A stretch of DNA of 64,000 nt from an uncultured Eubacterium sp. (GTDB lineage: Bacteria; Bacillota; Clostridia; Lachnospirales; Lachnospiraceae). Made by a program: the position numbers and the translations under genes. The stretch's first letter is position 1. Every line of letters starts with the position of its first letter. The notes under the pieces were generated by a model. The model did not search any database. It saw only the letters and a list, made by a program, of their open reading frames with translations, and was not told where the DNA came from. Location of the stretch: positions 1-64,000 of the forward strand of contig CAJUTM010000017.1 in the NCBI GenBank assembly GCA_910589595.1, in the 5' to 3' direction. This document shows, in pieces, positions 58,370-64,000 of the stretch.

Positions 58370-60889
58370 TTAATTCTTTTTCTCAAACCATTGTCCACCA
58401 TTTGCCTCAATTTCGGCATCGGTAGGATTGTTATTTACATACTCGTCTACCTTGAAGCGCAGGCTCTTAACCAGCCATTTGTGCTCATGCAGCGACGGAT
58501 CATATTTGTTCGCTTTCAATACAATGTAGCGGACATTTGTCATGTCGTCGCCCGGTACTGCCGTAGATGGTGCCGTCGGTGTTGCCACCCAGTTCGCCCA
58601 CAAGTCCTCTTCTACGCCGCGCTCACCGCAACTGGTTCCCTCGAACGAGCGGTGTGCATGGGAACCGCCAAAAAACGGATATCCCGCATACTGTACCTGC
58701 TTAATCCAGAACTTATCCTGACGCAAGTCTACGTTGTCTGCGTACAACTCGAAACTCATCTGTTCCGTTGCTTCACCTACAATCTGGAAGCCTTTGTACT
58801 GAGTCATGTCATAAGTCTGACCCAAATCCAATACAACGTGGTCATTATTTGCCTGTGTAAAGGTGATATCCAAGCCGCTTGCACTCTGTTTAACGCTGTC
58901 AATGGAAGAGAATACTTTTGTCTGGTCGTCTCCCTCTGCATTTTTAGGAAGAATCTTCACTTTAGACAAATCTACAACCAAATCCTGTGCTGCTTTCTTC
59001 GGCTCGAATACTTCTACCGTAAAGCTCATGGAAACTGATGGATTCTTCGTAACAACAGCCTTAATCGTCGCTTTACCGGTACCTACTGCTTCCATTACCG
59101 GACTGGATTTAGAACCGTCCACTTTAATTACTTTCTCATCACTGGAAGACCATGTCAACTGTGTCTGCGTTGTCGATTCCGGCTCATAGACAATGTCTTC
59201 CTGTGCGATAGACATCTTCAGGCCTTTGGCAATCTTCGTCGGTGTATTTTCCAATTTGACACCGGTACATGGAGTTTCTCCCTCAAGGAGTGTCAGGTTA
59301 TCCAGATACAAGGTCAGGCTTGCGTTGTTATACATACCGGAGTAAGTACTACCAATTACCAGAGAAACACGCTTGCTGGACAATACGCCATCTTCGGTAA
59401 TATTTCCTTTGTTAAAGCCGAGCTTATTCTGATGCCATCCGGCTTTGTACTTATCATTTTCAGACTCTTTGAAACCTACCGTACGGTTTTCAGGCTTCTT
59501 GCCGTCTGATTTCGACCAGTCGTTATAGAACATCGGGAACGAATGGTTGTTATATGTCATATAATCAAACTCGCCGCCCTTGACATTATATGTCTCGTCT
59601 TTACCGGTCGCATGGGAAGCGTCCGAACTAAACTTAACCAAATCTTCTGAAACACCTTTCTTCTTAGCGTCATCTGCGGTCAGTGTCGTATCGAAATAAT
59701 GCTCTGGCGTTATCGTCTTATATTTACTGAAATATGCTGCTACTGCCTTATGCTGACAATCGCCTGTGTTACTGGAAACAACACGGGACTGAACCATAAT
59801 ACCGGAGTAGTCATCCAGCGCTTTTCTGAGAGACAGGTTGAAGATTGGAGCATAGTCGTATGCCTGTGCATCTCCGTTGTACTCAACTCTCAGACACTTG
59901 TTGTTCGGATTTTCAGGGTCTTGTACGACCGTCATCTTACCAACGTTTTTACCTACATATTCTTTACCTCTTGTTGCTTTACCGGAAGTGCCTTCCATCG
60001 CATTGCTCTCCCAGTCATAACCTACCGGATAATCTTCAAAGTCTTCAACAACCGTCTTTGTTCTGTTATCTTCCGGCTCATAGTTTGGCGTCGGCGTAGC
60101 TAACACTGGTTTGGATTTGATGGTTACGTTTACTTTAACTTTCTTGTTCGTACCATCTTTCGTATAACCGTAAATCACGGTCTTACCCGGTTTTATAGGG
60201 GTAACTACACCATATGGAGAAACATAAACAATCTTTTTGTTCTTCGCTTTCCATTTCATTCCTTTGTAGCCGACTTTTGTCGGGGAATATTTTACACTGA
60301 TGGTTGCGAGCTGCTGATTGCCTGTATCGGCCGCTTTATCATCATACTGCTCGGTAAGCTCCAACGGTGTCTTTTTTGCAGAGACAAATTTAATTGTCTT
60401 TTTCGTCGTCTTGGTACGTTTGGATGCATCCGCTTCTTTATTATTTGTTACACTTGTTGAAATCTTCAGCTTGCTAACGGATACTTTCTTAATCGGTGTA
60501 CCAATCTTAATCTTTAATGTTGCTTTCTTTTTCTTGTTAGCCTTGGAAGCGATTGTGATTTTGGCAGTCTTGTTTTTCTTTCCTACTGCTTTCACATATA
60601 CTTTTCCTTTTGACTTAACAATCTTAGCAACTTTTTTGTTACTGGATTTGTATGTAACCTTTTTACTAATCTTTCCAGATTTGGTTACTTTTACTTTAAT
60701 TCTCTTTTTCTGGCCTTTTTTCAAAACCAGTTTGCCACCGTTTGTCACGGGGCTTGTCACTTTTACGGACTTAATCTTTGCTTTCTTCGCATCAGAAGTC
60801 GTTCCGGTGACAGACAAAGATGTCACAATCAGCGCCAACGAAAGAAGAACAGTCATCAGCTTTGTGACCATTTTTGGTGTCTTGCTCAT
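58370..60889 (-). CDS. Large secreted protein with Big_2 Ig-like domains
   Basis: An 839-residue exported protein. A signal peptide (about residues 7-30) precedes two Lys-rich Ig-like domains (about 36-130 and 135-265). A proline linker (LATPTPNYEPED), a CBM-like beta-sandwich beginning VVEDFEDYPVGYDW, a Big_2 domain (about 545-635) and a C-terminal sandwich (about 640-830) follow. No catalytic motif is seen, so it is likely a glycan-binding or scaffolding partner of the neighbouring xylanase. GGAGG lies 6 nt before the ATG. Confidence 0.8.
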   Translation of the reverse strand: MSKTPKMVTKLMTVLLSLALIVTSLSVTGTTSDAKKAKIKSVKVTSPVTNGGKLVLKKGQKKRIKVKVTKSGKISKKVTYKSSNKKVAKIVKSKGKVYVKAVGKKNKTAKITIASKANKKKKATLKIKIGTPIKKVSVSKLKISTSVTNNKEADASKRTKTTKKTIKFVSAKKTPLELTEQYDDKAADTGNQQLATISVKYSPTKVGYKGMKWKAKNKKIVYVSPYGVVTPIKPGKTVIYGYTKDGTNKKVKVNVTIKSKPVLATPTPNYEPEDNRTKTVVEDFEDYPVGYDWESNAMEGTSGKATRGKEYVGKNVGKMTVVQDPENPNNKCLRVEYNGDAQAYDYAPIFNLSLRKALDDYSGIMVQSRVVSSNTGDCQHKAVAAYFSKYKTITPEHYFDTTLTADDAKKKGVSEDLVKFSSDASHATGKDETYNVKGGEFDYMTYNNHSFPMFYNDWSKSDGKKPENRTVGFKESENDKYKAGWHQNKLGFNKGNITEDGVLSSKRVSLVIGSTYSGMYNNASLTLYLDNLTLLEGETPCTGVKLENTPTKIAKGLKMSIAQEDIVYEPESTTQTQLTWSSSDEKVIKVDGSKSSPVMEAVGTGKATIKAVVTKNPSVSMSFTVEVFEPKKAAQDLVVDLSKVKILPKNAEGDDQTKVFSSIDSVKQSASGLDITFTQANNDHVVLDLGQTYDMTQYKGFQIVGEATEQMSFELYADNVDLRQDKFWIKQVQYAGYPFFGGSHAHRSFEGTSCGERGVEEDLWANWVATPTAPSTAVPGDDMTNVRYIVLKANKYDPSLHEHKWLVKSLRFKVDEYVNNNPTDAEIEANGGQWFEKKN

Positions 60890-61038
60890 TTTAATCCTCC
60901 TTTTTTATATAGTATGTACAGACACTTACACACTCTGAATGTAGTCTTATTGTATCACTGTTATTATAAAAATGCAACCTAAATCCCAAAACCAAGCCTA
61001 TTTTTTTGGATATGTTGTACATTTTTCTGACACATTTC

Positions 61039-61066
61039 TTGACATAGTCGGGGAAACTGCTACAAT
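61039..61066 (+). promoter_or_regulatory. Sigma-A promoter of the mrnC-rlmB-sigH operon
   Basis: TTGACA (61039-61044), a 16-nt spacer and TACAAT (61061-61066). Confidence 0.8.
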
Positions 61067-61101
61067 TAAGACTAATAAATGGAAAAAACTAAAGGAGTTC
61101 T

Positions 61102-61542
61102 ATGAATATTTCACAAAATTTATTACAGGAGATACACACGTTCTTCCCTGCGGAGGAAACGGATATCCGCAGCTATTCCCCTCTTAAACTCGCTTATCTG
61201 GGGGACGCTGTCTTTGAAATCATCATCCGCACCATAATTCTGGAAAAGACCGGCGGGCCGGTGAAAAATCTTCACCGGCGCACAAGCGAGATTGTCAACG
61301 CCGCCTCACAGGCCGCCCTGATTTTGGCTATACAGGACAGTCTGACGGAAGAAGAACGGAAAGTTTTCCGTCAGGGGCGCAATGCGAAGACCTCTTCCGT
61401 TGCCAGACATGCTGATATCCACGACTACCGCAACGCTACCGGATTGGAAGCCCTGTTCGGCTATCTCTATATGACCGGCCGCTCCCAGCGCGCGGTGGAA
61501 TTGCTTAAATACGGACTGGAACAGCTACATATAATTATATAG
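61102..61542 (+). CDS. mrnC: Mini-ribonuclease III
   Basis: A 146-residue endoribonuclease that trims 23S rRNA precursors. It keeps the RNase III core (PLKLAYLGDAVFEIIIR with the catalytic Asp, EALFGYLYMTGR with Glu) but lacks a double-strand RNA-binding domain, the family hallmark. AGGAG lies upstream of the ATG. Confidence 0.95.
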   Translation: MNISQNLLQEIHTFFPAEETDIRSYSPLKLAYLGDAVFEIIIRTIILEKTGGPVKNLHRRTSEIVNAASQAALILAIQDSLTEEERKVFRQGRNAKTSSVARHADIHDYRNATGLEALFGYLYMTGRSQRAVELLKYGLEQLHIII

Positions 61543-61557
61543 GAAAGGATACATCTT

Positions 61558-62331
61558 ATGGCAGAAGAATGGATTACCGAAACAAATAGTTCCCGCATTG
61601 AGGGAAGACACAGCGTATTGGAGGCTTTTCGTTCGGGACGGCTCGTCGAGCGGTTATTCGTGCAGAACGGCTGTAAGGACGGCCCGATTCTCTCCATCCT
61701 GCGGGAGGCAAAAAAAGCGGGAACGATGGTAGATTTTGTCTCTAAAGAACGATTGGACTACATGAGCGAGACCGGACATCATCAGGGCGTCATCGCTACG
61801 CTTTCGGCCTTTGCCTACCGCTCCATAGACGACATGTTCGCTCTCGCCGAACAGAGGGGAGAAGCGCCTTTTCTTCTGCTTCTCGACGGCATTGAAGACC
61901 CGCACAATCTCGGCGCCATTATCCGTACCGCCAATCTGGCGGGCGCTCACGGCGTAATTCTGCCAAAACGGCGCGCCGCAGGTCTGACCGCCACCGTAGT
62001 CAAAGCTTCTGCCGGCGCCATCTGTTATACTCCCGTTGCCAAAGTGACAAATCTGGTCTCCACGATGGAAGACTTGAAAAACCGCGGTTTGTGGTTTGTA
62101 TGCGCCGATATGGACGGCGACATCGTATACAATCAGAATCTGACCGGCCCCATCGGCCTCGTAATCGGTAATGAGGGCTCCGGCGTAAGCCGCTTGGTAA
62201 AGGAGCATTGCGACTACAGTTGCGCCATACCGACGAAAGGGGATATCGATTCGCTCAACGCCTCTGTCGCCGCCGGCGTCATGGCATTTGAGATTGTGCG
62301 CCAGCGCAGAAACGGGGTCTCCCATGAATGA
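61558..62331 (+). CDS. rlmB: 23S rRNA guanosine-2'-O-methyltransferase (RlmB-like)
   Basis: A 257-residue SpoU-family enzyme. The N-terminal substrate-binding domain (RIEGRHSVLEAFRSGRL) precedes the trefoil-knot SAM domain with LLDGIEDPHNLGAIIRTA, GLVIGNEGSGVS and DSLNASVAAG. It methylates a 23S rRNA ribose. It sits 15 nt after mrnC and overlaps sigH by 8 nt. Confidence 0.95.
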   Translation: MAEEWITETNSSRIEGRHSVLEAFRSGRLVERLFVQNGCKDGPILSILREAKKAGTMVDFVSKERLDYMSETGHHQGVIATLSAFAYRSIDDMFALAEQRGEAPFLLLLDGIEDPHNLGAIIRTANLAGAHGVILPKRRAAGLTATVVKASAGAICYTPVAKVTNLVSTMEDLKNRGLWFVCADMDGDIVYNQNLTGPIGLVIGNEGSGVSRLVKEHCDYSCAIPTKGDIDSLNASVAAGVMAFEIVRQRRNGVSHE

Positions 62332-62908
62332 ACAGGAATTGCTTGCTCTGGCGCGTCAGGGAGACGGCGCCGCCACCGACTGCTTATTGGAAAAATATAA
62401 ACCTCTTGTTCGCAAAAAGGCGAGAACTCTTTATCTCATCGGCGGCGAAAATGACGATTTGATTCAGGAGGGAATGATTGCCCTGTATAAAGCTATCCGC
62501 ACCTATGACGAATCATATAAAAGTTCTTTCGCCTCCTATGCGACTTTGTGTATCGAGCACGAACTCTATAACGTAATAAAAGGCGCTAACCGGCAAAAAA
62601 ACATACCGCTCAACACCTATGTCTCTCTGTATTCGCCATTGAACACCAATGAAGACACGAATTCACGGGAAATTCTGGCGGATACGCTGCAACCGGCAGA
62701 ACTGACTAATCCGGAAGACATTATTATCGATCAGGAAAATGTTACGGATATCGAGAGCACAATTAAAAAGCGGCTCAGCAAACTGGAACAGCAGGTCGTA
62801 ACTCTCTATATCGATGGCAACAACTACCAGCAGATTGCCACCGCGCTCGGTAAGACGCCAAAATCCATTGATAATGCCTTGCAGAGAATTAAAAAGAAGT
62901 TGAGCTAA
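62324..62908 (+). CDS. sigH: RNA polymerase sigma-H factor
   Basis: A 194-residue sigma-70 factor for stationary-phase and sporulation genes. Region 2 (ENDDLIQEGMIALYKAIRTYDESYKSSFASYATLCIEHELYN, matched in short motifs) and region 4 (SKLEQQVVTLYIDGNNYQQIATALGKTPKSIDNALQRIKKKL) are present. The mrnC-rlmB-sigH order is typical of clostridia. I use the ATG at 62324, overlapping the rlmB stop. Confidence 0.92.
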   Translation: MNEQELLALARQGDGAATDCLLEKYKPLVRKKARTLYLIGGENDDLIQEGMIALYKAIRTYDESYKSSFASYATLCIEHELYNVIKGANRQKNIPLNTYVSLYSPLNTNEDTNSREILADTLQPAELTNPEDIIIDQENVTDIESTIKKRLSKLEQQVVTLYIDGNNYQQIATALGKTPKSIDNALQRIKKKLS

Positions 62909-62968
62909 TTGCCAATACCACGGAAACAGGAATTAACGGTAAGAACATCAGAATTAATGACAAAAAAA

Positions 62969-63040
62969 GCTGTTAACGGGACTTGAACCCGTGACCTCCG
63001 CCTTACCAAGGCGACGCTCTACCACCTGAGCTATAACAGC
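62969..63040 (-). tRNA. tRNA-Thr (GGT)
   Basis: A 72-nt cloverleaf on the minus strand. The acceptor GCTGTTA/TAACAGC pairs perfectly; the D loop carries AGCTCAGGTGGTAGAGC, the anticodon loop TTGGTAA gives anticodon GGT, and the T arm has GGGTTCAAGTCCC. No CCA is encoded; an A/T stretch follows. Confidence 0.96.
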
Positions 63041-63120
63041 GTGTATGGTGTAAAAACCTTACGATTTGTTATTCTACCAAAAGAACCGGCGCCTGTCAAC
63101 CGATTTCTCCCAAATTTCAG

Positions 63121-63238
63121 CGCCGCATAGGAATATGTCCAGAGTGGCGGAGATGATACCGGATTTTATCCGTCGCTTGAAACACCGCAAATCATTAAGC
63201 GGCTGCGCTGAAATTTTATTGACCGCCGCATAGGAATA
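63121..63238. repeat. Direct repeat CGCCGCATAGGAATA with flanking palindrome
   Basis: The 15-bp copies lie at 63121-63135 and 63224-63238, 103 bp apart. The second lies inside the spacer of the ATPase promoter. The stretch from 63112 to about 63216 can pair end to end. Confidence 0.6.
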
Positions 63239-63247
63239 CGATATACT
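63219..63247 (+). promoter_or_regulatory. Sigma-A promoter of the P-type ATPase gene
   Basis: TTGACC (63219-63224), a 17-nt spacer and TATACT (63242-63247). Confidence 0.75.
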
Positions 63248-63308
63248 TGAAATGTAGTTTTTTTATTACATTTTAAACCAAAATCGGACGTAAACGAGGA
63301 CAATTCCC

Positions 63309-64000
63309 ATGAATACAGGCAGCCGCTCAAAAGCACAAATTATTCGTTCCCATACAATAACTTATTTTAATATTCTTAACCTTGTCTTGGCGGCGCTCGT
63401 CGTAATTTCCGGACAATACAAAAATATGCTCTTTATGGGTATTGTGATTTTCAATTCCCTGATTGGAATTATTCAGGAATTAAAAGTAAAATCCCTGATT
63501 GATAAATTATCGGTGATTACTGCTACGAAAGCAAAACGAATCAAAGGCGAAGAAATAGAAGAAATTCCCATCAGCCAAATTCAAAAAGAAGATTGTCTGC
63601 TTGTAACGGCAGGCGACCAGATTGTTGCCGACTGCACAGTTTTAACTTCGGACGGTCTTGAAGTCAATGAATCCTTACTGACCGGCGAGTCCGTGCCTGT
63701 CCTGAAAAAAGCCGGCGACACCCTTTACTCCGGCAGCTTTATTACTGCGGGCACCGGCACCGGACGGGTTTTGCACACGGGAGAAGAAAACTATGCAACA
63801 CAGCTCGTCCGCAAGGCACAGACAAAACGCCGCGCTACGTCGGAAATGCAGGACGCCATAAAAAAAATCATTCGCTATGTCAGTTATACCATCATTCCCA
63901 TCGGTATGATTTTATTCTGCATCCAATATTATCGTGTCGGCAACAGTTTTCCAAATTCGCTCGTCAATACGGTTGCCGGCGTGCTTGGCATGATTCCGGA
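63309..64000 (+). CDS. P-type cation ATPase, N-terminal part
   Basis: The first 230 residues of a P-type ATPase; the gene runs off the window. Two membrane helices lie at about residues 18-58, the actuator domain carries VNESLLTGESVPVLKKAGD (TGES loop), and a further membrane segment starts near 195. The opening MNTGSRSKAQIIRSHTITYFNIL resembles CtpE-like calcium or cation exporters, but the usual short soluble lead-in before it is missing. GAGGA lies 8 nt before the ATG, and an in-frame stop upstream excludes an earlier start. Confidence 0.88.
   Translation, partial: MNTGSRSKAQIIRSHTITYFNILNLVLAALVVISGQYKNMLFMGIVIFNSLIGIIQELKVKSLIDKLSVITATKAKRIKGEEIEEIPISQIQKEDCLLVTAGDQIVADCTVLTSDGLEVNESLLTGESVPVLKKAGDTLYSGSFITAGTGTGRVLHTGEENYATQLVRKAQTKRRATSEMQDAIKKIIRYVSYTIIPIGMILFCIQYYRVGNSFPNSLVNTVAGVLGMIP

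Larger units (their letters stand above)
62909..63308. other. Intergenic region with tRNA and repeated palindrome
   Basis: It holds tRNA-Thr (62969-63040) and, between it and the ATPase gene, an inverted repeat AAATTTCAGCGC...GCGCTGAAATTT (about 63112-63216), two copies of CGCCGCATAGGAATA and a promoter. No gene is seen. Confidence 0.6.

Noticed and set aside
60318..60938. Rightward hydrophobic 206-codon frame
   Set aside because: Same antisense effect over the Lys-rich start of the 839-residue secreted protein.
62969..63040. tRNA-Thr as integration site of the conjugative element
   Set aside because: It lies more than 30 kb from the element edge, with housekeeping genes between.
63112..63240. 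Manganese (yybP-ykoY) or magnesium riboswitch before the ATPase
   Set aside because: The characteristic conserved loops of these classes are missing.

Overview
The window looks like the chromosome of a spore-forming, anaerobic, low-to-mid GC Firmicute, most likely a gut Lachnospiraceae. The support is a cotJABC-type spore coat operon, a PerR-like regulator with a rubredoxin-first rubrerythrin, the mrnC-rlmB-sigH order, a macrodomain/SirTM pair, and secreted glycan-active proteins with lysine-rich Ig-like modules.

Positions 1 to about 30,200 are one part of an integrative conjugative element, almost all of it transcribed leftward. From right to left it carries a small HTH gene, a giant thioester/Cna_B adhesin, a membrane-anchored surface protein, a Maff2-type pilin-like peptide, the VirD4 coupling protein, a VirB6/TrbL-like channel protein, a DUF5592 (VirB3/PrgI-position) protein, and a VirB4 apparatus encoded as a small N-terminal gene plus an ATPase gene. 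It continues with a lysozyme/M15 peptidoglycan hydrolase, small accessory proteins, a TadZ-like degenerate MinD ATPase, an overlooked 54-codon gene, an ArdC/primase-like protein, a tandem-HTH protein, a class B sortase, SSB and a winged-helix putative replication protein. The sortase and the SPKTG-ending adhesin look like an enzyme-substrate pair. No relaxase, integrase or att site is visible, so the left part of the element lies outside the window.

The left 7.6 kb of the element is unusually rich in DNA/RNA structure. It has a 37-bp array whose core is a perfect palindrome with a TTCG loop, wrapped around two ribbon-helix-helix-like genes; seven consecutive hairpins at 1055-1375; two roughly 190-200-bp hairpins whose loops are conserved but whose arms differ in sequence while still pairing; a 40-bp identical hairpin repeat; a duplicated 69-bp structured intercistronic element; and iteron-like repeats near the putative replication gene. 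These are the strongest candidates for something undescribed.

Positions 28.6-30.1 kb hold small genes of unknown function at the element's right edge, including a 53-codon gene. From 30.3 kb the host chromosome follows: a PsiE-like protein, PerR-rubrerythrin, cotJABC, an HxlR regulator with a divergent NAD(P)-binding protein, the macrodomain-SirTM pair, an AAA_14/DUF4143 ATPase, a soluble zinc-binding chemoreceptor, an ECF sigma with a DUF4179 partner, purA, recJ with a glycosyltransferase, prmA, a YhaN/YhaO-like pair, a GH10 xylanase, a patatin, a VanW protein, a BlaI/BlaR1-type pair, two secreted Ig-like proteins, mrnC-rlmB-sigH, tRNA-Thr(GGT) and the start of a P-type cation ATPase. Several neighbours at 30.8-36 kb (PerR, rubrerythrin, Mn catalase CotJC, a redox gene, SirTM/macrodomain) suggest a loose oxidative-stress neighbourhood.
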